Positions 13,991 to 25,424 of a stretch of DNA of 64,000 nt are shown here, in pieces. This stretch comes from Arthrinium phaeospermum. Taxonomy: Eukaryota > Ascomycota > Sordariomycetes > Amphisphaeriales > Apiosporaceae. The notes below the pieces were generated by a model that was not told the origin of the DNA, did no database searches, and saw nothing but the letters and a program-made list of their open reading frames with translations. Every line of letters begins with the position of its first letter. Position 1 is the stretch's first letter. The stretch covers positions 682,001-746,000 of the forward strand of contig QYRS01000001.1 of the NCBI GenBank assembly GCA_006503535.1, read 5' to 3'. The translations under genes were made by a program, and so were the position numbers.

Positions 13991-15792
13991 TTATATAATT
14001 TTTATATATAAATAAATATTTTAATTATTAAATATAGGGGCGTTATATATTAAAACGTTATATAAATAATTTTATTATATTTTATAAAAAATTATAAAAA
14101 ATTAAATATCGTTTAAAATTAACGTAACGACGATATTATTTTATTATAAAGTAATATTTATAAATTTCTCTTTAATTTTATATAATATATTTTCTTAATC
14201 GTTTAATTTATTAAAAAATATTATAAAAGCGATATTTAAATTAAATTTAATAATTTAATTTTAAATTTCGTTATTAAATACTTTAAAAAGTTATAAAAAT
14301 TAATTATATATTAAAAAGTCGTACGTTTTTATATCGTTAATAACTCTTTAAATAAAAATTCATATTTTTTTATTTATATATAAATTTTATAAAATAAATT
14401 TCTTAATTATAAAACTTTATATTACCTTTATTCGATTTTTTTAAAACGTTATTTAAAATATTTATATTTAATTAATTATTCCTTCGATTAATATAATTTA
14501 TTTTAAATCTATAAATTTAATTAAATATTAATATAATACTATATTTTATAAATATATCGCTTAGATTTTTTATACTTTTTTCACCTTTTATTTATATAAA
14601 ATATTAAAATCGTTAGTTAAATATATATATATTTATATATATTATCGTTTTATTTATTATTATAATATTATATCCTTTTAAGTCGCAAGTTAATAGATTA
14701 AAATATTTAATTTCGTTAAATTTAAAATATAAAAATTTACGATTATTATTATTAATATTTCGTTCGTTTTAATCGTTATAAATCTTTTTTTAATATATAA
14801 TAAATATCGTCATTATTAAAATAACGTCGTTCTTTTTTATAAAAATTATTATTTTATTATTATATTTAAATTATAGTTTAGATTCGATACGATTAATTTT
14901 TATTAAATAAAATTTATTGAAATCGTCGATTTTTATCTATATCGTTAAAATTTAATCGAGTAATAAATAATTATTAAAATAGGGTAATTAATTAATCGTT
15001 TTTTAATATTTATTTTAACTTTTTTATTTAATTTTAATTAAATTTAAAAACATTTTTCGATATAACAATATTTAATAATATATTAAATTATATTATTTAA
15101 AATTCTTTTTATATCTTAATAATATATAGTATTTTAAAGTTATTTTTACGTTATTAACGATATAATTATTCGTTAAAATTTAATAATTTAATCTTTTATT
15201 TTATTTAAAATAAAATAATAAATAAATAATTACGAATTTATTTTTATTAATATTATCGGTTAACGGCGGTAATTAAGGCCGATTAATATCGGCTTTAAAT
15301 TAATTAAAAAACGCTTTAAAACTTTATACTTTTAATTAATTTAAAAAGTATATTTCTTTTATTTTATATTTTTTATTTTTTAAATTAAGATTAATCTCTT
15401 TAATTTATTCAATATTTTCCTAAATTATTAAATTAATATTAAAATATATCGTTTTTATAAAACGTTATAATTATTTAACCTTAACCGGCGTATTTATTAA
15501 TATAAAAGTTAATAAATAACGTTTTAATAAATAAAGGTTCGTTTAAAAAAAACGAATATTAATTTATTAATTAATTTTTATTTTATATAATATCTAAATT
15601 TATTTATATTAATTCTATTTAATCCTTAATAAATAAACTTTATTTTAAAATAATTTAATATCGTTTATTAACGTTTAATTTTAATATATTATATTATTTT
15701 AATTAAAACTTATATTTTTAATAATTAATTCTTATTAACTTTATATTATTAAAAACTTTAATAATGAAAAAAATAATATTTTAATCGGAATA

Positions 15793-15950
15793 GAAATATT
15801 ATTAAATTATAAAAAACGATATATAATTAAGTTAAAAATTAATTAATAAATAATTCTATTTATAATATTTCTATTATAAAATAAAACTTTATATTTTATT
15901 AAACCTATTAATAATTATTAAGCTTATTAACGATGCTATTATTTTATAAT
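15793..15950 (+). repeat. dispersed repeat R, copy 2
   Basis: This tract is the same as R1 at about 3.45-3.60 kb, with a closely similar central run (tttataatatttctattataaa) and the same order of flanking blocks. The differences are mainly C/T and G/A. Confidence 0.5.
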
Positions 15951-16904
15951 TATTTCGTATTTATTAATTATATTTAAAATATAACTAATATATAAGCTTT
16001 TTAATAACCTTAATAACCTACTTATTTATACCTAACTAGCTTATTTAAATATCTTTAGCTAAGTTATTATAAATATTATTTAATAAATTCGTTATATTTT
16101 TAAGAAATTTAATTTATATATTAATAAACTTGTTTTTTTATAATAAAAAGCTTAATGTATTATTATAATTATATATATAAATTATTTTTTAATAATTTAT
16201 ATTTTTATATAATTTAAAATAAACTTTTTTTAATATTAAATTTGTAATATTATTTAATATAATTATATTAAAGTTTTATTATATTTATAAAAAATTTAAT
16301 ATATCTTTTATGTTTTATTAAAATATTTTTTATATAATTTTTAAATTTATTTAATTTTTTAAAATAATTAAAATTAATAAGAAACTTTTAAATTAAAAAA
16401 TTAAAACTATTTTATTTAATAATTCTTATAAATTATCGATTATATATTTAATATATTTATAATATTAATAAAAGTTTAAATTAAAAATTATCGTTTTTTT
16501 ATAATAAAAATGAAATAAAATTTTAATTTTATAATTATTTTTTTTATTTATTTAAATATAATAACTTATTAAAAATTTAATTTCGTTCTTTATTATTTAA
16601 AACGTATATTAAATTATATAATAAATTTCAAATTATAATTTAAAACACTTTTTTAAAAAACGGTTTAATTAATTTATAATAACGTTAATATTATTTAATT
16701 TATTTAAATTTTTATAATATATATATAATTCGATATTAATAATTTCTTTTAAAAAATTAATTTATAATCGATATAAAGTTATTATATTAATATAATTATT
16801 ATTTAAAATAAATTAATTATAAAATTATATATTATCGTTTAAAATAGAAAATATTAATATTTTAAAAAATTATAATAATTTAATTAATTTTAATTAATTT
16901 TATT

Positions 16905-18070
16905 CCGTTTTAAAAGGATATTAATTTATTATTTATATTAAAAAGAATATTTATATAAAATTTATTACTTTTTATATAATAGATTAAATTAAATAAATAT
17001 ATAAATTAATTAATTATATAATAATCGATTAATAATAAATCGATAATAATATATTTATTAAAGAATTATTTATTAATTTTAATTCGTTTATTTTTTATTT
17101 ATTAATAACGGTTTTTTTTTAATTAAATAAATTAATTCGCGATTTTATTATATTAACCTTTATTAAACTTATTAAACTTTATAGTTTTTAAAACTTTATT
17201 TTTATTATATATATATAAATACGTTTTTTATTATTTAATAATTTTAATAACGGTTTTTATTATTATATACTTTATATATAATATATAGGTTATATATATT
17301 AAAAATTATATATTATAATAATTAAAAAGTATATTATTAAACGTAATTTCAAGTATTTTAAAATCGAATTTATTAAGGGCGATATAATAATCGTAGAAAT
17401 AAGGTTTTTTAAGAAATTAAAATTTAATTATCGACGTAATAGCGTCGGTTTTATCGGAATTATTAAAAGTATTTTTTACGAACGCGTATGATATAACGTT
17501 ATTATTATTAATAATTATTATATATATAAATAAATATTAAAATAAATAATATTATAAATATATAATATAAAAAGGATTAAAATAAGAAATAATAATATAT
17601 ATATATATATATATACGATAAATAAAAGAAATAAATTATAAGTTTTAAAAAATATATATTATAAGAATTTATATTTATTTTTAAAAGTTTTTTTCGAAAA
17701 TTATATAAAATCGATATTTATATATATTTTAAAAACTTTATTACTCGATATAAATAATTTTCGATAAATTTTAAATTTATAATATAAACGAGTAATTTTT
17801 TTCTTAATAATTAATATAATATTATCATAAACCCCGGATTTATTTTAAACTTTATATTATAAAAAATAATAAATAATTATAATCGAAAGTTATAATAAAA
17901 AAATAATTTAATATTTACTTTTTTATTATTAAAAGTTTAATTTTTTTAATTTTATTATTTAAAATATTTATTTATTTTAATACGGAATTATTATTAATTT
18001 ATATTATTATTTATTTATTTTTTATTATTTATATTAATTATATATAATATATATTAAAAAAAATTAAATA
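16905..18070 (+). mobile_element. element A, copy A3 (type I core)
   Basis: Full-length plus copy, strongly mutated. The 5' hairpin is reduced to ccgttttaaaaggata with one base lost. The 3' end is an A-run followed by ttaaataa. The flanks share aattaattt-like sequence on both sides (about 16,892-16,904 and 18,071-18,083), imperfect but in the right place for the 14-bp duplication seen at other copies. An (AT)n run of about 25 bp lies near 17,590-17,615, at the same internal position as in other A copies. Confidence 0.75.
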
Positions 18071-19193
18071 AATTAATTTAATTATTTTTTAATTTATTTA
18101 ATTAATATAAATATTATTAATAATTTTAAATTATAAAATATTTATTTTAATTTAAAATAATATATTATATATATATATTTTAAAAATTAAATTATATATA
18201 ATATATATATAATTATTTATTAATTTTAATTTTTTAAATATAAAAATTTATTATTAAATAATTTATATTAATATTTAATATAAATTAAATTAATTTATAT
18301 TAATTATTTTTTCTTAATTAACGTTTATTTTTTAAATTTTTATAATTATATTTTATAATTATATAATTTTTTAATAAATTTACGTTATTTCGAATTTATT
18401 TTTATATATAAATAAATTATTATTTTTAATAAAAATCTATTTAAAAATTAAAATATATTAAATATTTAAAACTTTTTATAATATCGTTTAATATAAATAA
18501 TTTTTTATTTATAATTATTATTTTATTATTTTCGAACTTTTTATTATAATTATAATAATATATTTAAAAATAAAATAATTTTCTTTAATATATATTTTTT
18601 ATAATTAAAATTAATATAAATATATTAATATATTTATTAATTTAAAATTATTTTTAAAAATATTTATTAATTATAAATTTATTTAATTAATAATTTTTAT
18701 AAACGCTTTATAATTAAATATTATATAATTAAAGCTTTATTTAATTAAAAATTTTTTTTAATTTTTTTATAATTTAAATAAAATAAAATATTTTTAATTA
18801 TAATTTAATATTAAATTTTAATTTTAATAAAAAGTTAATTCAAAAATAAAACCGATTAAATATTTTTTAAATAAATATTATTTTTATTTTATTAATTTTT
18901 AAAATAAAATATAATTATTTTATAACTTTTATTTTTAAAATTATTTATTTAAAAAAGAAATTTTATTTAATTATTAATAAATTAATATAAAATTTTTTTA
19001 TAAATTATAATTATTATATTTTAAAATAATTTCGTTTTATTTTTATTAATTTAAATTTAATAAATTTTATTTATTATTTATAAATTATTATTTTATATTT
19101 TTAATTTATTATTCTTTTTTTAAAATAATTTATTTTTAAATTTATAAAAATTTTAATTTTAATAATATTAAAAAATAAATTAATTTAATAAAT
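18071..19193. other. relic DNA between A3 and SINE2
   Basis: A/T-only tract with very few CpG. Nothing recognisable: no element ends, frames or tandem structure beyond simple A/T runs. Confidence 0.5.
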
Positions 19194-19205
19194 TTATTAA
19201 TTTAA

Positions 19206-19793
19206 TTTTTTTTTTTTTTTTTTTTTTTATTTATAGCGGTTTTATTCGGATATAAGTAGACCTGATTTTTATGGTGTAGGCCGCTATATAATTTGATTAA
19301 TTAAGTTAGGTCGGTTTTTAATAAGTAGGTTTTGTAGGATAAGTACGAGTTTAAAAGGGTGAGTATTTTATTAATCGGTTAAAAATTATGTCGAGAAAAT
19401 CGTATTAAATTTATTATAAGGTATATAAATAATAATTTTAAATAAAATTTTAATATAAATTATAGCGGGCTTTTAATTGATTGGTTAAATTGCCGAATTT
19501 AAATCTAAGCGTTACGTATTAGGTTCCGGGTTCGAGCCTGGTATTGTATAATATAATTAATTTTTTACAAGTCTTTTATATAAGTATTAATACGTTTAAT
19601 TGGTACGTATTAACCGTGGTTGTAAATCGAATCGGTCCGCCGGCTCTTATTGGTCCGGTATGGTACAATAAGAGACCCTATTTCTTATTATAATAGAGGC
19701 TGGAAAACGGCGCCTTTAAAAAGATTTAAACCCTCGACCCGATACATGCCCTTATATCCGGTTGTTTACCTACTAAGCTATATAAGTTAAAGG
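19206..19793 (-). mobile_element. tRNA-derived SINE, copy 2 (best preserved boxes)
   Basis: Sense strand minus. The poly(A) tail is the T run at 19,206-19,228. The flanking 14-bp duplication ttattaatttaatt is exact at 19,194-19,207 and 19,794-19,807. The A box read on minus is TAGCTTAGTAGG (plus 19,769-19,780), which fits the Pol III consensus TRGCNNAGYNGG throughout. The head B box is GGGTTTAAATC (plus about 19,723-19,733). A second tRNA-like block on plus, 19,465-19,550, contains the near-consensus B box gggttcgagcc at 19,528-19,538. A 9-bp perfect stem, ctcttattg / caataagag, lies at 19,644-19,674. Confidence 0.88.
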
Positions 19794-19807
19794 TTATTAA
19801 TTTAATT

Positions 19808-20366
19808 AATATAATATTATTAATATAAATAATTTTATTAAAGTTTCGATTTTATTTTTTATAATAAATATATTTATTTTATCGATTTTAAAATTTAATA
19901 ATTTTATATTAAAATATTTTAAAAATAATATTTTATTTATAAATAATACTTTTATTTTTTTAAATTATTAAAATTATTAATATAAATATTTTAAATATTT
20001 ATAAATTATATTATTATATATAATTATATTATTAATATATTTTTTATAAAATTTAAATATAATTATTAATTTAAAAGTTATTATATAAATAATAAATTAT
20101 TATAAAAATTTATTAATATTATATTTAATACCTTTAATTTTTATAATTATAATTTAATTATAATATTTAAGTATAATTAAAATTAAATAAAAAAATTAAA
20201 TTATTTATTATAATAATAAATTATTCTTTTTATAAATAAATAATAATTAAGGTTAATTAATTTAAATTTATTTATTTTTTAATTAATTAATTTTAATTAA
20301 TAAATTAAATTTAATTAATTTAATTTAATTAATTAATTAAATAAATTTAATTTAATTTTAATTAAT
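19808..20366. other. relic DNA between SINE2 and A4
   Basis: A/T-rich tract; 20,275-20,365 is mostly repeated aattaattt words. No gene or element end seen. Confidence 0.5.
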
Positions 20367-20380
20367 AATTAAATTAATTC

Positions 20381-21562
20381 CGTTTTATAAAAGATATTAA
20401 TTTATTATTTATATTAAAAAAAAAATTAATATAAAATTTATTATTTTTTATATAATAAATTAAATTAATTAAATATATAAATTAATTAATTATATAATAA
20501 TCGATTAATAATAAATCGATAATATATATTTATTATTAAAAGATTATTTATTAATTTCGATTTGTTTATTTTTTATTTATTAATAACGGTTTTTTTTTAA
20601 TTAATTAAATTAATTCGCGATTTTATTATATTAATTTTTATTAAATTTACTTAAAAACTCCGTAGTTTTTAAAGCTTTATTTCTATTTTATATATATAAA
20701 TACGCTTTTTATTATTTAATAATTTTAATAATAATTTTCGCCGCTATATATTTTATATATATATAAGTTATATATATAAAAAGTTATATATTATAATAAT
20801 TTAAAAAATATATTATTAAACGCGATTTTAAATATTTTAAAATTAAATTTATTAAAAATAATATAATAATTACGGAAATAAAGTTTTTTAAAAAATTAAA
20901 ATTTAATTATTAATATAACGGTATCGATTTTATCGGAATTATTAAAAACACTTTTTATAAGCGTATACGATATAATATCGTTATTATTATTAATAATTAT
21001 TATAATATATAAATAAATATTAAATATAAATAATATTATAAATATATAATAATATAAAAAAGATTAAAATAAAAAATAATTATATATATATATATATATA
21101 ATAAGAAAAAAAAAAAATTATAAGTTTTAAAAAATATATATCGCGAAAATTTATACTTATTTTCGAAAACTTTTTTTAAAAATTTATATAAAATCGATAT
21201 TTATATACGTTAATTTTAAAAATTTTATTATTTAATATAAATAATTTTTAATAAATTTTAAATTTATATAATATAAATAAATATAATAGTTTTTTTTTCG
21301 ATAATTAAATATATATTATTACAAACCCCGGGTTTATTTTAAATTTTATATCGTAAAAAATAATAATAATTATAATTAAAAGTTATAATAAAAAAAAGTT
21401 TAATATTTATAATTTATTATTATTAAAAGTTTAATTTTTTTTAACTTTATTATTTAAAATATTTATTTATTTTAATATGGAATTATTATTAATTTATGTT
21501 ACTATTATTTATTTTTTATTATTTATTAATTATATATAATATATATTAAAAAAAAATTAAAT
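20381..21562 (+). mobile_element. element A, copy A4 (type I core)
   Basis: Full-length plus copy beginning with the mutated hairpin cgttttataaaagata and ending in an A-run and ttaaata. The flanking duplication is aattaaattaattc (20,367-20,380), matched with a one-base slip at 21,563-21,576. It contains the type I core and an (AT)n tract near 21,081-21,100. Confidence 0.8.
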
Positions 21563-21808
21563 AAATTAAATTAATCGATTAAAATTTATTTTTATTTATA
21601 ATAAATAATATATTTATTTAAAATTAAAAAGATTATATATATAATTTATTTATTAAATTAAAATTATATTAAATTTAAATATTTAAAAAAAAAATAATAT
21701 AAAATTATATTAATATTTAAAATAAATAAAATATTAATATTTTTTATTTTAAAATAAAAAAAAATTATTTATAATAAACTTTTATATATTTTAAATAATA
21801 TTATTTTT

Positions 21809-24162
21809 CGTTTTATAAAGGATATTAATTTATTATTTATTTTTAAAAAAATTTATATAAAATTTATTATTTTATATAATAAATTAAATTAAATAAGTAT
21901 ATAAATTAATTATCATATAATCGATTAATAATAAATTAATAATATATATTTATTAAAAAATTATTTATTAATTTTAATTTATTTTTTAATTTTATTTCTC
22001 GTTTATTAATATTTTAATATTATTTATTTTATTATTTATTACGATAAATTTTTAAATAACGATTAAAAATTAATATAACCTTTTTTTTTATATTTATATA
22101 ACTTTTTTTAAATTTTATAAAAAATAATATTTATTATTAAAATTATAAAAAAATCGAGTATTATTTTTTTTAATTTTTTTTATTTTTATTGTTTATTAAA
22201 TAATAAAAAAAGAATATAAATATAAAATTATTTTTATTTTAATTTTTAAAATATTATATTATTAATAATTTTAATAATATTAAAATATTTTAATTTTTAT
22301 AAATTAATAAATTAAATAAATATATTTTAATTTTAAAACGTTATAATATATAATTAATAAAATAATTTTTTTAAAATTATTAAAAACGTTTTTTATAAAT
22401 ATATATAATATAATTTATTATTATATTAATATTTTATATAATATATAAATAAATATTAAAATTTAAATAATATATATATATTTAATAATATATAAAGGAT
22501 TAAAAATAATAATATATATATATATATATAATAAAAGAAAAAATAAATTATAAATTTTAAAAACTATTTATTACGAAAATTTATATTTATTTTTAAAAAT
22601 TCTTTTTAAAATTTATATAAAATCGATATTTATATATTAATTTTAAAAATTTTATTATTTAATATAAATAATTTTTAATAAATTTTAAATTTATATAATA
22701 TAAATAAGTAATTTTTTTTAATAATTAAATATAATATTATTATAAATTTTAAGTTTATTTTAAATTTTATATTATAAAAAATAATAAATAATTATAATTA
22801 AAAATTATAATAAAAAAAGGTTTAAAATTTATTATTTATTATTATTTAAAATTTAATTTTTTTAATTTTATTATTTAAAATATTTATTTATTTATTTAAA
22901 TTTTTTTTATATATATTATATAATTAATATAAATAATAAAAAATAAATAAATAATAATAAATTAATAATAATTTTATATTAAAATAAATAAATATTTTAA
23001 ATAATAAAATTAAAAAAAATTAAATTTTTAATAATAATAAATATTAAATATTAAATTTTTTTTTATTATAACTTTCGATTATAATTATTTATTATTTTTT
23101 ATAATATAAAATTTAAAATAAATTTAAAATTTATAAAAATATTATTTAATTATTATAAAAGAATTATTTATTTATATTATATAAATTTAAAATTTATCGG
23201 AAATTATTTATATTAAATAATAAAGTTTTTAAAATTAATATATATAAATATCGATTTTATATAAATTTTCGAAAAAACTTTTCGAAAATAAATATAAATT
23301 TTCGTAATAAACAATTTTTAAAATTTATAATTAATCTTTTTTTTATTATATATATATATATATATATATTATTTTTAATTTTTTATATATTATTAAATAT
23401 ATATATAATTATTTAAATTTTAATATTTATTTATATATTATAATAAATATTAATATTAATAATAATATATATATATATTTATAAAAAACGTTTTTAATAA
23501 TTTCGAAAAAATTATTTTATTAATTATATATTATAATACTTTAAAATTAAAATATTTCGTTAAATTTATTAATTTATTAAAATTAAAATATTTTAATATT
23601 ATTAAAATCGTTAATAATATAATATTTTAAAAATCGAAATAAAAAATAGTTTTATATTTATATTTTCTTTTTAATATTTAATAAAAAATAAAAATAAAAA
23701 ATTAAAAAAAATAATAATCGATTTTTTTATAATTTTAATAATAAATATCGTATTTTTATAAAATTAAAAAAAAGTTATATAAATATAAAAAAAAAAGCCG
23801 CGTTAATTTTTAATCGTTATTTAAAAATTTATTATAACGAAATAACGAAATAAATAATATTAAAACGTTAATAAATAAAAAATAAAAAAATCGAAATTAA
23901 TAAATAATTTTTAAATAAATATATTATTATTAATTTATTATTAATTAATATATAATTAATTAATATATTTATTTAATTTAATTTATTATAAAACGTAATA
24001 AATTTTATATAAATTTTTTTTTAATATAAATAATAAATTAACGTTTTTTATAAAATAATATTTATTTATTTTAATATAAAATTATTATTAATTTATATTA
24101 TTATATATTTATTTTTATTATATTAATTATATATAATATATATTAAAAAGAAATTTAAATAA
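21809..24162 (+). mobile_element. element A, copy A5 (type II core), split by A6
   Basis: The plus copy runs 21,809-22,893 and resumes at 24,058-24,162, interrupted near its 3' end by A6. The 5' end cgttttataaaggata aligns base for base with the hairpin of intact copies apart from C/T and G/A. The flanking duplication ataatattatttt (21,795-21,807 and 24,163-24,175) spans both pieces, which proves they are one insertion. Confidence 0.85.
22894..24057 (-). mobile_element. element A, copy A6 (type II core), nested in A5
   Basis: Complete minus copy inserted into A5. The exact 14-bp duplication atatttatttattt occurs at 22,880-22,893 and 24,058-24,071. The 3' A-rich end is on the left (atttaaattttttt) and the hairpin end on the right (cgttttttataaaata). 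Removing it restores the A5 sequence seen in other copies. Confidence 0.88.
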
Positions 24163-24177
24163 ATAATATTATTTTAA

Positions 24178-24440
24178 TTAATCTTTTTTTATTAAATTAA
24201 AATATTAATATTATATATTTATTATTTTAATATTTTAATTTTAAATTTTAATATTTTTATTTTTATTGTAATATTAATATTATTATATTAATAATATTTT
24301 TATTTTAATATTTTATATTTTAATAATTTAATTTTAATATTTATATTTTAATTTAATTTATAATTTCGATATTTTAATTTTAATTTTAATTCTAGTATTT
24401 TAATTTTAATATTTTTATTTTAATAAGTAAAAGGATTGTT
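24178..24440. repeat. T-rich minisatellite-like array, left of the hAT relic
   Basis: About 250 bp of degenerate ttttaatatt / attttaatttt words with G almost absent on plus. It is bounded by aatctttttttatt on the left and its near inverse aagtaaaaggatt on the right (24,428-24,438). The complementary A-rich type of array lies at about 36,840-37,280, on the other side of the hAT coding relic. The two may be subterminal repeats of the same element. Confidence 0.5.
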
Positions 24441-24509
24441 TTAAATATTTATATTATTTATAATATATTTATTTAAAAAAAATTTTCTTTTTTTTTATTT
24501 ATTTTATTA

Positions 24510-24564
24510 TTTAATTTAATTAATTTATTTAAATTTTTAATTTTTTAACTTTTAATATAATTTA
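24510..24564 (-). pseudogene. hAT transposase, last codons beyond the A7 insertion
   Basis: Read on minus, this continues the frame left at 32,601 across the duplicated target and gives an IILLKxxKL-like stretch. That is the usual hydrophobic and basic end of hAT transposases after the dimerisation motif. It shows that A7 and the retrotransposon inside it split the gene by about 8 kb. Confidence 0.5.
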
Positions 24565-24842
24565 TTATTTATAAAGAACGTTAATTTATTATTTATATTA
24601 AAAAGAAAATTTATATAAAACTTATTACTTTTTATAATAAATTAAATTAAATAAGTATATAAATTAATTAATTATATATAATTAATTAATAATAAATTAA
24701 TAATAATATTTATTAAAAAATTATTTATTAATTTCGCTTTATTTTTTGCTTATTAATATTTTAGTATTATTTATTTCGTTTTTATTATAACGAATTTTTA
24801 AATAACGATTAAAAATTAATATAACTTCCTTTTTATATTTAT

Positions 24843-24847
24843 ATAGC
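24843..24847. other. 5-bp target duplication of the chromovirus, left
   Basis: The sequence is atagc, against acggc at 31,690-31,694 on the other side. The two differences are one C/T and one G/A, as RIP would produce. Confidence 0.7.
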
Positions 24848-25070
24848 TATTATATAAGTAATTTAAGAGTTAATACTATAAATAATTGCTAGATTATAAA
24901 GAATCGAAAAAAATAAAGAAAAAAGGAAGAAGTTTTATCTTTTTTTAATTAAAATATTACTTAAAAAGCTAAGGGAAAATCGGTTAAAATTTGGGCCTTT
25001 TTCTAGCCGATTTAGCCCCACTTTAGCTTATAAGGCAGCTTAAGCTTAAATCCCGGTGCGCGTTATAATA
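24848..25070 (-). repeat. chromovirus 3' LTR (left)
   Basis: 223 bp, starting tattatataag (from TG) and ending gttataata on plus. It aligns along its length with the right LTR; the differences are mostly C/T or G/A. It contains the GC-richer stretch ctagccgatttagccccac at about 25,004-25,022, which is conserved in the other LTR. Confidence 0.9.
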
Positions 25071-25086
25071 TTACCCCCCCCTTTAG
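25071..25086 (-). promoter_or_regulatory. polypurine tract of the chromovirus
   Basis: Plus-strand ttacccccccctttag, which on minus is a purine run directly before the 3' LTR. It is the expected primer site for second-strand synthesis and fixes the orientation of the element. The run of C escaped mutation, consistent with the known low RIP rate at CpC. Confidence 0.75.
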
Positions 25087-25424
25087 AATAGCTCGTTTTA
25101 AAATATTAAAAACGATAAAAAATAATAATTATAATTATATTAAATTCGTAATTTTTAAATAAAAAGAGAGGTACCTTTAATTATAACTTAACTTATTATA
25201 ACTTTAAGGGCTTTTAATTTTTTAATTATTAAATTAAATTATTATATACGATATAATAGGTTAATGAATTTTTCTTAATTAAGTCCTTTATTTAAGCGTT
25301 TAATTTCCTTTTTTTTCGTTAATAAATAGTAATTTATTTATTATTTATACTGATTTTTTTTTATATTATCCGTTTTTTAAAGCTCGTTAGTTTATTATTA
25401 TTTTTATAAAATTTATTAAATATT

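Larger units (their letters stand above)
11514..16890. other. relic DNA containing F copy 1 and R2, no gene recognised
   Basis: Heavily mutated DNA between SINE1 and A3. About 11,770-13,990 is duplicated as F copy 2 at 37.5-43.3 kb, and 15,793-15,950 is repeat R. The remainder (13,990-15,790 and 15,950-16,890) has no partner that I could see in the window and no recognisable motif. C exceeds G on plus over most of the tract. Confidence 0.55.
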
